NCBI RefSeq assembly: GCF_025562755.1
Contig: NZ_CP103300.1
Span: 4,651,001 to 4,715,000, forward strand
Direction: 5' to 3'
DNA length: 64,000 nt
Source: Endozoicomonas euniceicola
GTDB lineage: Bacteria > Pseudomonadota > Gammaproteobacteria > Pseudomonadales > Endozoicomonadaceae
The position numbers and the translations under genes are program-made. The first letter of the stretch is position 1, and the number at the start of each line of letters is the position of its first letter. Below the pieces are notes generated by a model that saw only the letters and a list, made by a program, of their open reading frames with translations, had not been told where the DNA came from and made no database searches. Positions 51,202-60,658 of the stretch are shown piece after piece.

Positions 51202-51987
51202 TTATAAACTCTTCATACGACCGCCGTCCACAGTCAGGCTACTACCGGTGATGTAGCTGGCGGCATCAGACAGCAGGAAAGTGGCGGCTTTGGCAAACTC
51301 CTCTGTTTTACCGTAACGCCCCAGCGGGATATTGGCTTCAGTTTTGGCACGAATCTGATCCCGGGACGTACCACTGCGACTGGCAACATACTGGTTTAAC
51401 GCATCAACACGGTCGGTCTGAATGCTGCCGGGAATCAGATTGTTAATACGGATATTATCTTCAGCCAGCTGGTCTGCCAGACTTTTTGCCAGACTGGCCA
51501 CACCGGAACGCATAACATTACTCAGGGTCAGAAAGTCAACCGGCTCTTTGATGGTAGAAGACGTCAGGGTCAGGATGCTGCCACCGTTGACCTTGAGGGC
51601 GGGTAAAGTTTCACGAATCAGGCGTACAGCACTCATCAGGGTGAGTTCAAAGGCGTTTTGCCAGGCTTTGTCGTCCAGTTCATCAAACGATCCCGGAGGT
51701 GGTCCGCCAGCATTGATCACAACACCATCGATATGACCAAAATCATCCAGGGTTGAGTGAACCCAGTGGCGGATACTCTCCTGATTACGGGCATCGAAGA
51801 CATAACCACGAATTTCCGAGCTGGTTTCACTGCTGATGGTTGAGGCCGCCTGTGTGATTTTGTCGGGTGAACGGCTGGCGATTGAGACTTTTGCCCCTTC
51901 AGACGCCAGTTGCCGGGCAATACCCAGACCCAGGCCAGAGCTGGCCCCGGCCACCATGAAGACTTTGTTTGTTATATTTAGATTCAT
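51202..51987 (-). CDS. Short-chain dehydrogenase/reductase lacking the usual YxxxK pair
   Basis: The 261-residue Rossmann protein has GASSGLGLGIARQLA (NAD(P) motif), VINAGGPPPGS (NAG), LTLTSSTIKEP (catalytic Ser), NNLIPGSIQTDR and a C-terminal SSLTVDGGRMKSL. At the place of the catalytic Tyr-x3-Lys it has SNVMR. This matches an SDR subgroup often annotated as 3-oxoacyl-ACP reductase, whose chemistry is unclear. ATG 51987 is preceded by AGGAGTAAG. Confidence 0.85.
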   Translation of the reverse strand: MNLNITNKVFMVAGASSGLGLGIARQLASEGAKVSIASRSPDKITQAASTISSETSSEIRGYVFDARNQESIRHWVHSTLDDFGHIDGVVINAGGPPPGSFDELDDKAWQNAFELTLMSAVRLIRETLPALKVNGGSILTLTSSTIKEPVDFLTLSNVMRSGVASLAKSLADQLAEDNIRINNLIPGSIQTDRVDALNQYVASRSGTSRDQIRAKTEANIPLGRYGKTEEFAKAATFLLSDAASYITGSSLTVDGGRMKSL

Positions 51988-52005
51988 CTTACTCCTCCGT
52001 TCGGA

Positions 52006-52039
52006 TTACTGATTCTAACGTCAAATGTCTTTTAAAGCA
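52006..52039. repeat. 34-bp direct repeat, left copy
   Basis: The sequence starting TTACTGATTCTAACG and ending TTTTAAAGCA recurs exactly at 53515-53548. It lies just upstream of the SDR gene. Confidence 0.93.
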
Positions 52040-52324
52040 CCTGCTTCATGAAAGAGCCTGAAACGACCTGTTATGAGTTAAAAAAATTGCATAAGTCTTC
52101 GCCCGGTTGTGTCTGTAATAGCAGATGTACAGTGGTTTCTTTCTGACCGTTTCTAGTGTTTTGTGACGCAATACATCCATCTCCAGACAGTGAGTATTGC
52201 TTGAGAAGATCGTCAGCAAGGCTTGGAATGTTCATGAATTTTTATAGTCGTTTTTTTTCTTGAGCAAGTCTTGATATTTCAGGATGAAGCTTTAAGGCAG
52301 TGCCATTGAAGTATAAGCTGAATA

Positions 52325-53262
52325 TTATTGAACGATGCATGAACCCGGCCTTAGGAAATTATTAAACATGTTCCTATTGTGGTCATGATCATCGTCATCT
52401 TTTTTACCTTTTCTTAAATAGTCATTGCCAGTGTTGCACTGTTCATTGGGGTCTGGTGCTGGTTTGTAGTCCTGAATGGATACTGCTCTGATTTTGACTT
52501 TAGCAAAATCGCCGTAAACCCTCGCCCAATGCGGGCGGGGATATAAGGCGGGAAGGCGCAGAGCCTTCCGGTTGACCGTATACATGCAATAGGTTATATT
52601 TTTCGCAGGTCTGTCCCTGAGTTGGGACTAGCGGTGACGAAAACCAAGCGCTGCGAAACAAAAAATTCAAGGTAGATGATCTACCTGTTGGGCTAGAAGA
52701 CCCGCGAAAGTCGTTATTGAAACGCATCGTAGAGGGAACCGTATAGATACCCAGCGAACCGATCAAAGACCAATTAAAACCGGAAGGGCTGTCCGGTTCT
52801 GCTGATGGAGGCTTCTATGTAAGTCCGGTTGATATCAACTGGCTGTAGCCTGCGAAATCAGAAGCCTCGCCTGATAAGGCGGGGAGCAGTCACTAGACTT
52901 GCGTTGTCCTCCTCGTTTTTGTATTCGTTGTGAACTGTGTCAAAGTGCATAGGTAACATTTCGGGAGGCAGCGGGTTATCAAAGCTGAGGATAACGCCTA
53001 TTCCATTCTTGTTGCGATTAATAAAAAGCAGCTGTTCTCCGGCATGAGTATCAAGTGAACGTATTTCAAAAGAAAATGACTTGTATGGTGAATAAACGAG
53101 AATATGCTTACACGTGTTGGTAACTTTGCCTTCAAAAGTGAGTTTACTTTCATCACCCTCAATATAGATAAACGAACCGACAGAAAACTGTGAAAACAAC
53201 AAGATGGATAATAAAATAATCCAGTTTTTTATTGGCTTAATCAATGCTTTACATCGAGTCAT
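52325..53262 (-). pseudogene. Exported protein gene split by an IS200/IS605-type remnant
   Basis: The 5' part (53262 to about 52894) encodes a signal peptide (WIILLSILLFSQFSVGS) and a small beta protein ending EEDNASL. It then reads into the insertion and stops at 52858. On the other side (about 52515 to 52325) the same strand encodes GDFAKVKIRAVSIQDYKPAPDPNEQC, then KGKKDDDDHDHNRN and the end GSCIVQ. The two parts would join into an exported protein of about 190 residues once the insertion is removed. No family recognised. Confidence 0.55.
52519..52893 (+). mobile_element. Short IS200/IS605-type remnant without tnpA or tnpB
   Basis: The segment begins with a hairpin CCCTCGCCC/GGGCGGGG (52519-52540). 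It ends with a CCTCGCC/GGCGGGG hairpin and GAGCAGTCAC (52865-52893), which resembles the right end of many tnpB-type elements where the omega-RNA lies. Only about 375 bp are left, with no intact tnpB. It may be a deletion derivative still able to encode an omega-like RNA. Boundaries are approximate. Confidence 0.45.
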
Positions 53263-53514
53263 AATTCGATCCTGTCTATTTTGCTGGCAAGGAAAATAAA
53301 AAAGCTATTTATCTCCAGCCTTTAATGAAATTCATTAACTTTTAAGCAAGTCAACGAAGTGAAAATCAGAAGTTTGAAAGCAGAAAGTTAACGACCTGAG
53401 AAAACTAGGTTGAGATATCGTAAGTGTCAATAAAACCGGATTCTGAATAGTGAACCCGGAGCTGAAATCATTAACCGCACCGGGTAGCAATAATGAAAAA
53501 GTGCTTCTTCAGGG

Positions 53515-53548
53515 TTACTGATTCTAACGTCAAATGTCTTTTAAAGCA
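53515..53548. repeat. 34-bp direct repeat, right copy
   Basis: Exact second copy of 52006-52039, located 46 bp beyond the stop of the MATE gene. The 1.5-kb segment between copies holds the broken exported-protein gene. Confidence 0.93.
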
Positions 53549-53593
53549 GCTATACCCCGAAACAACTACACCCCAAAACAAGCCGTAGCCGGT

Positions 53594-54952
53594 TTAAGCA
53601 CTGCGCATTTTCCGGATCAGACGAATCACCATAAAGCCAGCGGATAGCGTCAGCCCTGAAACAATGCCAACCCAGAAGCCCCGGACGCCCATAGCGGGTA
53701 TAAGCAGGTCAGTCATGGCAGCTGTGTATCCCAATGGCAGGGCGATGCCCCAGTAAGCGATACAGGCCAGAAGCATAGGCGTACGGGTATCCTTATAGCC
53801 TCTTAGTGCACCATTGGCCGCGGCCTGTATAGCGTCGCTGAACTGATAAATGGCGGTAAACACCAGAAGGGCTGCCGCCATTTCAACGATTTCCGGTTCA
53901 TTGGTGTAAAGGCCGATGATCTGGTCTGGAAAAAGCAGCAGGGCGCTGGAAGATACCATAGCAATCATGCCTGCCAGCAAAACGCCACTGATAGAACGTA
54001 ATCGGGCTTCAGTCGTATTGTTCTGTCCCAGTGCATGACCAACTCTGATAGTAATACCAAATGACAGGCTCATAGGAATCATATAGGTCATGCTGGAGAA
54101 GTTCAGGGCAATCTGGGCGGAAGCGATATGGTTAGCCCCCAGCTTACCGATCAGCAGTGCGATCACCGCAAAAATACTGCCGCAGACAAAAACATTAATA
54201 CCAATGGGCAACCCCAGTTTGAACAGCTCAAACATTCGCTTCGAGCGAGGTACCATCAGCTGTGGAACCACATAAACCTTATAACGGTGTCGTGTAGTAA
54301 TATACAGAGTCATCATCAGTGACATCAGCCAGTAAACGATACCTGTCGCCCAGCCGCAACCGACGGCACCCAGTTCAGGTAAACCCAGTTTGCCGTATAT
54401 CAACACATAGTTAACCGGAATGTTCACCAGCAAACCCAGCAGTGACATCACCATTGGCGCACGGGTATCCCCCATGCCTTCCAGAAAACCGTTGAAGGTG
54501 TAGAACAGGGCAATACCCGGTACACCTACAGCAAGAGCCCACAGGTAGCCAACACCGACGGGGACCACTTCCGGGTCAACGTTCATAAAAGTCAGAATGT
54601 TTTCGCTCTGGTCCAGGTAGGCCATCAGAACCAGTGCAGAGAGCAGGGCAATCCAGAGGGTCTGGCCAAAATCTACCGATAAGCCGGTCTGGTTTTTGGC
54701 CCCACGGTGGTGAGCGGTTACCGGCGTCAGCATCATCAGGGTGCCCCTTAACAGGAGGCTGGCAGGCAGCCAGAGGCTGGTTCCTACCGCTATGGCTGCC
54801 AGGTCGCGGGCGCTGGCCTGCCCCGCCATACTGGTATCGACAAACCCCATGGCGCTGATCGCCAGCTGAGTAATAATGATGGGGAAAGACAGACGCAGGA
54901 GTGCTCTGGATTCATTGAGAAAACGATGGAATGAAAAACGGTTGGATTGCAT
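53594..54952 (-). CDS. MATE-family multidrug efflux transporter (NorM-like)
   Basis: The 452-residue protein has twelve membrane segments and the MATE pattern FPIIITQLAISAMGFVDTSMAGQASARDLAAIAVG, GFLEGMGDTRAPM, GLPIGINVFV and NGALRGYKDTRTPM. Family members export cationic drugs in exchange for Na+ or H+. It is followed 23 bp upstream on the same strand by zapE. Confidence 0.92.
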   Translation of the reverse strand: MQSNRFSFHRFLNESRALLRLSFPIIITQLAISAMGFVDTSMAGQASARDLAAIAVGTSLWLPASLLLRGTLMMLTPVTAHHRGAKNQTGLSVDFGQTLWIALLSALVLMAYLDQSENILTFMNVDPEVVPVGVGYLWALAVGVPGIALFYTFNGFLEGMGDTRAPMVMSLLGLLVNIPVNYVLIYGKLGLPELGAVGCGWATGIVYWLMSLMMTLYITTRHRYKVYVVPQLMVPRSKRMFELFKLGLPIGINVFVCGSIFAVIALLIGKLGANHIASAQIALNFSSMTYMIPMSLSFGITIRVGHALGQNNTTEARLRSISGVLLAGMIAMVSSSALLLFPDQIIGLYTNEPEIVEMAAALLVFTAIYQFSDAIQAAANGALRGYKDTRTPMLLACIAYWGIALPLGYTAAMTDLLIPAMGVRGFWVGIVSGLTLSAGFMVIRLIRKMRSA

Positions 54953-54975
54953 GAATATACGTATTTTGAACAGAT

Positions 54976-56106
54976 TTAAACGACGGCAGACCGATGAGGT
55001 TGTGCCAGATATTCAGTCGACTGCATTTCCTGCAGGCGACTGAGGGTTCGCTGAAACTCAAACCCCAGTCTTCCTTCGACGTACAGTTCTGGTAGTGCTA
55101 CTTCAGCGGAGACAATCAGCTTGACGTGGCGATCATAAAATTCGTCGATGAGGTTGATAAAGCGACGAGCCTGATCGTCCTTGCTAGCGTTCATTTGTGG
55201 AACGCCTTCAAGTATTACGGTCTGAAACAGGCAGGCAAGCTCAATATAATCATTCTGGCTGCGCGGGCCGTCGCATAGGGCGGTAAAGGTAAACCAGCCA
55301 AGATCCTCACAGCTGTGCTTGCAGGGGATTTCCCGGCCAGCAACCGTAACGGGTTGATTGCCCGTTGCATGGCTAAAGTCGGCAGCCAGCGCGGCGAAAG
55401 CGTCAGTCAGTCGCAAACGGGTTTGTTCATCCAGTGGGTAATGCCAGGTTTCGGCCTGCTCCAGTAAGCGCAGACGGTAGTCAACGCCGCCGTCCACATT
55501 AATGACCTGCGTATGTTTTTTTAACAAGGCAATGGCCGGTAGGAAACGGGCGCGTTGCAGGCCATCTTTGTAGAGCAGGTCGGGTTCGACATTGGAGGTA
55601 GCGACCAGTGTCACGCCCCGCTGGAACAGTTGTTCAAACAGCCTGCCCAAAATCATGGCATCGGTAATATCCGATACAAAGAATTCATCGAAGCAGATAA
55701 TCCGGGTTTCACCGGCCAGCTTTTCCGCTACCTTTTTCAGGGGGTTCTTTTCGCCTTCCAGTCCTGTTAATTCAGAATGCACTCGTCGCATAAAGTGATG
55801 AAAGTGCAGGCGCATTTTCTGCTGGAAGGGCAGGCAGTCAAAAAACGTATCCATCAGGTAGGTTTTGCCGCGTCCGACGCCACCCCAGAAATACAATCCC
55901 TGAATCGGTGCCTTGTGCTTTGATGCAAATGGATTCAGGCGTTGCAGCAATGACGGCGACTCAGTGACAATCAGTTGGTCATAGAGGTTTTGTAACTGCT
56001 TCACCGCCTCCAGCTGAGCCGGGTCTGGCATAAAGTCGTCGCGTTTCAGGTCTCGCTGGTATCGTTCCTGTGGCGTTATGCTGCTTTTCATGGTCAGGTC
56101 TGGCAA
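54976..56106 (-). CDS. zapE: AFG1-like ATPase / cell division protein ZapE
   Basis: The 376-residue P-loop ATPase has GLYFWGGVGRGKTYLMDTFFD (Walker A), LHFHHFMRRVH, IICFDEFFVSDITDAMIL (Walker B) and VATSNVEPDLLYKDGLQRARFLPAI, all AFG1/ZapE hallmarks. It is known to modulate the FtsZ ring and to extract membrane proteins. Confidence 0.94.
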   Translation of the reverse strand: MPDLTMKSSITPQERYQRDLKRDDFMPDPAQLEAVKQLQNLYDQLIVTESPSLLQRLNPFASKHKAPIQGLYFWGGVGRGKTYLMDTFFDCLPFQQKMRLHFHHFMRRVHSELTGLEGEKNPLKKVAEKLAGETRIICFDEFFVSDITDAMILGRLFEQLFQRGVTLVATSNVEPDLLYKDGLQRARFLPAIALLKKHTQVINVDGGVDYRLRLLEQAETWHYPLDEQTRLRLTDAFAALAADFSHATGNQPVTVAGREIPCKHSCEDLGWFTFTALCDGPRSQNDYIELACLFQTVILEGVPQMNASKDDQARRFINLIDEFYDRHVKLIVSAEVALPELYVEGRLGFEFQRTLSRLQEMQSTEYLAQPHRSAVV

Positions 56107-56363
56107 GAGTTATTGGTTGTTATGACTGCGCTGGTGATGCCGTTGCTGGTCAATGTACCCTTATGACGTTAATGCAGCAACCGCAAGAATAAGTAAAGTG
56201 TGAGCAACCTGCGTAAGAACCCCCAGACCTATGTATACTTTGACATGGAAAAATTATAACGTAAGCAAAACTGGCTTTCAGGATCGGGGAGTGGTTTCTC
56301 GTTGAACAATGAACATTATCTGAGTCATAAGCCGAAGTCAGAACGTACCATTGAGGCAATACT

Positions 56364-56891
56364 GTGGAAGATATAAATGTACTTTGGTTTGTAGGCAGTC
56401 TGGCGTTTCTGGGGGGGATGCTGGCTGGGGCATTGCTTTACCATTTGCTGGCCGGGTCAAGGTCTGAACGGGGCAAGCTGCAGAATCAGCTGGATGAACT
56501 GCAGAATGACTTTAAAGATTACCAGAACAAAGTATCCGACCATTTTGGCACCACTGCTCACCTCATCAACAAGCTGACTGACAGCTATCGTGATGTTCAT
56601 GAACACATGGCGAATGGTGCAGAAAGTCTGTGTGAAGATGAGGCGGTAAAAAACCGTTTAAGTGATGCGCTGCTGAGTAGCAATGCCCTGCTGTCTGGAA
56701 AAATGAACAAACGCAGGACCGAGCGCTCAAAGGCCATAGAGCAACCAAAGGACTATGCTCCGAAACAGGCTTCTGACGAAAGGGGAACCCTGTCTGAAGA
56801 GTTCAGTGTAAAACCTGAAGACAAACCCGCCGCACCAGCGGTAGAGGTTGAGCCTGCCAGCCCGGTGGCTGAAAAGAGCCAGACCAGTTGA
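56364..56891 (+). CDS. zapG: DUF1043 (YhcB) family inner-membrane protein ZapG
   Basis: The 175-residue protein has one N-terminal membrane helix (VLWFVGSLAFLGGMLAGALLYHLL). A coiled coil follows (LQNQLDELQNDFKDYQNKVSDHFGTTAHLINKLTDSYRDVHEHMANGAESLC), the DUF1043 signature, then an acidic Pro-rich tail. It links envelope growth and division. GTG 56364 is chosen because TGAGG lies 7 nt upstream. Confidence 0.93.
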   Translation: MEDINVLWFVGSLAFLGGMLAGALLYHLLAGSRSERGKLQNQLDELQNDFKDYQNKVSDHFGTTAHLINKLTDSYRDVHEHMANGAESLCEDEAVKNRLSDALLSSNALLSGKMNKRRTERSKAIEQPKDYAPKQASDERGTLSEEFSVKPEDKPAAPAVEVEPASPVAEKSQTS

Positions 56892-57053
56892 TGACGGGTG
56901 ATATCCATTCCATCCGCTAAACGTGAATTGCGTAGTCATTTTGAACCGCTGGTTCTTCGTTGGAATTTCTCGCAATAGCCCGTTTGCTATTACTTGTCAT
57001 TCCGTCTTGCCAGCGATTTAAAGTGACCTGCTCAAGATGAAGCGATAACGTTG

Positions 57054-57707
57054 TTAAGAAATACCGGTACCCAAAGAAATTGCCTCACCTTTCTCATTCG
57101 TTATTTGATAAAACGCAATTTTGATATTTACAAGCCTGTGAAACCATTGTACAGCCGGCTCACCCGTTCGAAATAGCTTCGATGTTATTTGCTTACCCTT
57201 GTAATTCCAGTCACAAGCTTTTTCGAAGGTTTTCGAATGGTAGAGGTATAGTTCACAGCTGATGTTAAACCATGGGTCACATACGGAAAAGTCATTTTGC
57301 TCAAAATGTTTAAATTCTGTTATTGGCATAGTATTAAACTGGACTGGGGTATCAGCCAGTACTAAAAAACAATGCATCCCGTTAACCAAAGTAGCTAGCC
57401 AGATATTGGGAATTTTCCTTCTTATACCCTCATTAGCTGCAACCTGTGCATACTCGTGACAATTACCACACCTTTTTTCCTGCTCCCATGTTTCTAAAGT
57501 CTTGATCCTGTCCAGTATCGGGAGCTTAGACAAGGCTTTATGTGACTGAAGCGCTTTCTGCCGATTGGAGTTACGTCGAAGCTTGTCGTCTTCAGGCACA
57601 CTTCCATATTCCAGGCTATATACTTTATTCGCAGCTTTCAGAGAACCCCGAAAAAAATTACGAGCAAATTCTGAAAGCTCCCGTGCTTGGGCTAAGGGCA
57701 TCTTCAC
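57054..57707 (-). CDS. Putative papain-like cysteine hydrolase of unknown function
   Basis: The 217-residue protein shows CGNCHEYAQVAANEG, then GMHCFLVLADTP, then SVCDPWFN. This ordered Cys...His...Asp pattern with CxxC/GNC context is typical of papain- and transglutaminase-fold effectors and peptidases. No signal peptide is present. Similar small proteins in host-associated bacteria are often secreted effectors, but no secretion signal can be read here. The start (GTG 57707 or ATG 57701) lacks a strong ribosome site. Confidence 0.5.
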   Translation of the reverse strand: MKMPLAQARELSEFARNFFRGSLKAANKVYSLEYGSVPEDDKLRRNSNRQKALQSHKALSKLPILDRIKTLETWEQEKRCGNCHEYAQVAANEGIRRKIPNIWLATLVNGMHCFLVLADTPVQFNTMPITEFKHFEQNDFSVCDPWFNISCELYLYHSKTFEKACDWNYKGKQITSKLFRTGEPAVQWFHRLVNIKIAFYQITNEKGEAISLGTGIS

Positions 57708-57871
57708 ACACTACTTACTGGCGTTAAGGATGAAATGCATGGGTTACAGTTTAGTGGACTTTTGAGTAACGCTTGCGCTGACCAGAAACTTTTTGCACTG
57801 TGCCATCAAAAGCATAAACCCAATAAAATCAAGGCTTGTGGAATGATTTACCCGGAAGGCGGAATGGGTAT

Positions 57872-57893
57872 GAGAGCAGGAAATCCTGCTCTC
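57872..57893. terminator. Hairpin downstream of trxB
   Basis: GAGAGCAGGA (57872-57881) and TCCTGCTCTC (57884-57893) form a 10-bp perfect stem just past the trxB stop. The T-run is poor. Confidence 0.45.
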
Positions 57894-57910
57894 ACGGTTT
57901 GGGTATGCCT

Positions 57911-58873
57911 TTAAGCCAGAGAATCCAGATACTTCTCAGCGTCCAGGGCAGCCATGCAGCCGGTTCCGGCAGATGTAATGGCCTGGCGATAAACGTGGTC
58001 CATCACGTCCCCTGCCGCAAACACACCTTCTTTAGAGGTCAGGGTGGCATTGCCTTCCAGACCGCTGCCGACAATGATGTAACCGTCTTTCATTGCCAGC
58101 TGACCGGCAAAAATACCGGTGTTCGGTGAGTGGCCGATGGCAATAAAGCAACCCGGGGCGTCAATGTCCTGAGTCTCGCCGGTCAGTACATTTTTAACCC
58201 GCACACCCGTGACGCCCATATCATCGCCCAGTACTTCTTCCAGCACTGAGTCCAGTACCAGACGCATATTGCCGTTCTCTACCCGCTCCATCATTTTGTC
58301 CTGCAGAATTTTTTCTGCCCGGAAGCCCTGGCGGCGATGAATAACGGTAACGGTTCTGGCAATGTTGGACAGATAAAGCGCTTCTTCAACGGCGGTGTTG
58401 CCACCACCTACCACCACCACATCTTTGTTCTTATAGAAGAAACCATCGCAGGTGGCACAGGCTGACACACCCTTGCCTTTGAAAGCCTCTTCACTGTCCA
58501 GTCCCAGATAACGGGCGCTGGCACCCGTCGCAATAATCAGGGCGTCGCAGGTGTAGGTGTTGCTGCCTTTCAGGGTGTAAGGCTTCTGGCTGAAGTCGAC
58601 TTCTTCAATATGGTCAAAGACGATTTCTGTGCCAAAACGTTTGGCGTGTGTTTCCATATCCACCATCAGGCCCGGGCCCTGCAAACCCTCAGCCCCTCCC
58701 GGCCAGTTGTCGACATCGGTAGTGGTCGTCAGCTGTCCGCCCTGCTGCATACCGGTAATCATCACCGGATTAAGGTTGGCACGGGCAGCATAAACCGCAG
58801 CGGTATATCCAGCCGGGCCAGACCCGAGAATAAGCAACCGGCAATGTCTCGGGGAAGGTTTGGCTTCGCTCAT
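57911..58873 (-). CDS. trxB: Thioredoxin-disulfide reductase TrxB
   Basis: The 320-residue flavoenzyme has LLILGSGPAGYTAAVYAARA (FAD), GQLTTTTDVDNWPG, CATCDGFFYKNK (redox CxxC), VVVGGGNTAVEEALYLS (NADPH) and FAAGDVMDHVYRQAITSAGTGCMAALDAEKYL. It reduces thioredoxin with NADPH. ATG 58873 is chosen because AAGGAG lies 8 nt before it. Confidence 0.97.
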   Translation of the reverse strand: MSEAKPSPRHCRLLILGSGPAGYTAAVYAARANLNPVMITGMQQGGQLTTTTDVDNWPGGAEGLQGPGLMVDMETHAKRFGTEIVFDHIEEVDFSQKPYTLKGSNTYTCDALIIATGASARYLGLDSEEAFKGKGVSACATCDGFFYKNKDVVVVGGGNTAVEEALYLSNIARTVTVIHRRQGFRAEKILQDKMMERVENGNMRLVLDSVLEEVLGDDMGVTGVRVKNVLTGETQDIDAPGCFIAIGHSPNTGIFAGQLAMKDGYIIVGSGLEGNATLTSKEGVFAAGDVMDHVYRQAITSAGTGCMAALDAEKYLDSLA

Positions 58874-59079
58874 TTTTATACTCCTTGGAATGCGGCATCC
58901 GGCAGATGTCTGCGCAAGTGTTCTTAAAACAGAAAACAATAATAACACCGGTCAGGATTAGAACCAGTGAGTATTAGGATTTCCGCTGTAGTTGTTTTTT
59001 TCTCTGGAACGGTGATGGCTGCTTTCCCTTGTTATACTGGCGGGCAGAATATTCAATAACGAACCAGAGAGTTGAGAGC

Positions 59080-59811
59080 ATGAATGAATCTGTTGCCAGT
59101 GGCCCGGGATATTTTCTGGAAGGTTTGAGACAGTTGCCAGACCCCGCTATTCGCTGGTTTGTTCTGATTCCGCTGGTGATTAACCTGCTGGTATTTTGCG
59201 GGCTGATCTATTGGACCTTCCGGCAGTTTGGCGTCTGGATGGAAGACCTGTTTGGCTGGATACCCTCCTGGCTGTCCTTTCTGGAATACCTGCTCTGGCC
59301 TTTGCTGTCCATGGCGGTGCTGGGCGCGGTTTTCTTTACCTTTACGATTCTTGGTAACTTAATTGCCGCCCCTTTTAACGGGTTGCTGGCAGAAAAAGTC
59401 CAACGGTTGAATGGAGCCGATGATCTGCCGGACTATGAGCTGAAAGACTGGCTGATTCTGCTGCCCCGAACGCTTTGCCGTGAGCTTCGTAAACTGGTGT
59501 ATTACCTGCCCAAGGCGCTGGTGCTGTTGATTTTATCGATTATTCCGGTGGTCAACTTGGTGAGTCCGGTACTCTGGTTTCTGTTCAATAGCTGGATGAT
59601 GTCGATCCAGTATTGTGATTACGCCGCAGATAACCGGGGAGTGTCGTTCAATGACATGTTGGTAAGACTTCGGGAGCAACGCACTGGTGTCTGGGGGTTT
59701 GGTGCGACAGTCTCTTTATTGTTGCTGGTGCCTTTTATAAATCTGGTGATTATGCCTGCTGCCGTGGTAGGTTCTACCCTGCTGTGGGAGCGTCAGATTG
59801 AACGCCCCTGA
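59080..59811 (+). CDS. cysZ: CysZ-like sulfate transporter (EI24 family)
   Basis: The 243-residue membrane protein has GPGYFLEGLRQLPDPAIRWFVLIPLVINLLVF, LGNLIAAPFNGLLAEKVQ, LCRELRKLVYYLPKAL and GFGATVSLLLLVPFINLVIMPAAVVGSTLLW, the CysZ pattern. CysZ imports sulfate for cysteine synthesis. ATG 59080 follows GAGAG; an upstream frame extension is not conserved. Confidence 0.92.
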   Translation: MNESVASGPGYFLEGLRQLPDPAIRWFVLIPLVINLLVFCGLIYWTFRQFGVWMEDLFGWIPSWLSFLEYLLWPLLSMAVLGAVFFTFTILGNLIAAPFNGLLAEKVQRLNGADDLPDYELKDWLILLPRTLCRELRKLVYYLPKALVLLILSIIPVVNLVSPVLWFLFNSWMMSIQYCDYAADNRGVSFNDMLVRLREQRTGVWGFGATVSLLLLVPFINLVIMPAAVVGSTLLWERQIERP

Positions 59812-59837
59812 TGAGTTGACAGAATGGAGAACCGTTA

Positions 59838-60179
59838 ATGAGCTGTCTTTTCTGCAAGATGGTGGAAGGTGAAATCCCTACCAACAAGGTGTATGAAGAC
59901 GATGAACTGCTGGCGTTTCGGGATATCAATCCTCAGGCACCGACGCATATCCTGATTATTCCGAAAAAACACATTGCCACACTGAACGATACTTCAGTGG
60001 ATGATCAGCTGCTGCTGGGTAAAATTATGTTGAAAGCCAGAGAACTGGCGACTGAGGAGGGTTTGGCAGACGACGGTTATCGTGTTGTACTGAACTGTAA
60101 CCGTCATGGTGGGCAGTCCGTTCATCATATCCACCTGCATCTGCTGGGTGGGCGTCAGATGGCATGGCCTCCGGGTTAA
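59838..60179 (+). CDS. hinT: HIT-family nucleotide phosphoramidase HinT
   Basis: The 113-residue protein starts MSCLFCKMVEGEIPTNKVYEDDELLAF and contains FRDINPQAPTHILIIPKKHIATL and the histidine triad HHIHLHLLGG. HinT hydrolyses adenosine phosphoramidates. It follows cysZ by 26 bp. Confidence 0.96.
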   Translation: MSCLFCKMVEGEIPTNKVYEDDELLAFRDINPQAPTHILIIPKKHIATLNDTSVDDQLLLGKIMLKARELATEEGLADDGYRVVLNCNRHGGQSVHHIHLHLLGGRQMAWPPG

Positions 60180-60658
60180 GAGGCGTTGCTCCTCTGCCAG
60201 CTATCTCTTTATCACATATCTACACCCCAGAACTGGCGCACCATGCGCCAGACTTCTACGATCATCGCTGACCACTTAGGATTTTACCGGCTTGGGGGAG
60301 GGTTTTGCGGCGGGGAGGATGTCAAATGGGTTCGTACTGTTGGTGCAAAGCTGACAACTACTGATCAAGCTGCTGAATTGTTGCATGACAGGAAGAATTG
60401 AAGAATTGGCAGCTTCAATCAATGGCCGTTATACTTCTATCCGGGTAAATTCTCACTAGTATGGCGCACATCATAGCAGTGTTTGGCCATTACCCCTCCT
60501 ACCTCCCTTCAGGGGCGGAAAAAATATCTTGCTGTTGCATATCTCTTCCGCTGCAAGCCCGGAAAAGACAGACAATATAAGGCTTTCACCTAAACTGAAT
60601 GAAGAAGGTTCTGCTATGAAAGGGTTTGACATGGTGGTACCTGCAAAGGTTGATGCTT
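60180..60658. other. Repeat-bearing flank upstream of the C2H2/RING gene
   Basis: No gene is seen. AGCTATCTCTTTATC occurs at 60199-60213 and ATCATCGCTGACCA at 60261-60274. The same two motifs recur at 61415-61427 (truncated, AGCTATCTCTTTA) and near 61433. The complement of the first lies at 61695-61709. This looks like eroded mobile or duplicated sequence around the zinc-finger gene. Confidence 0.5.
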
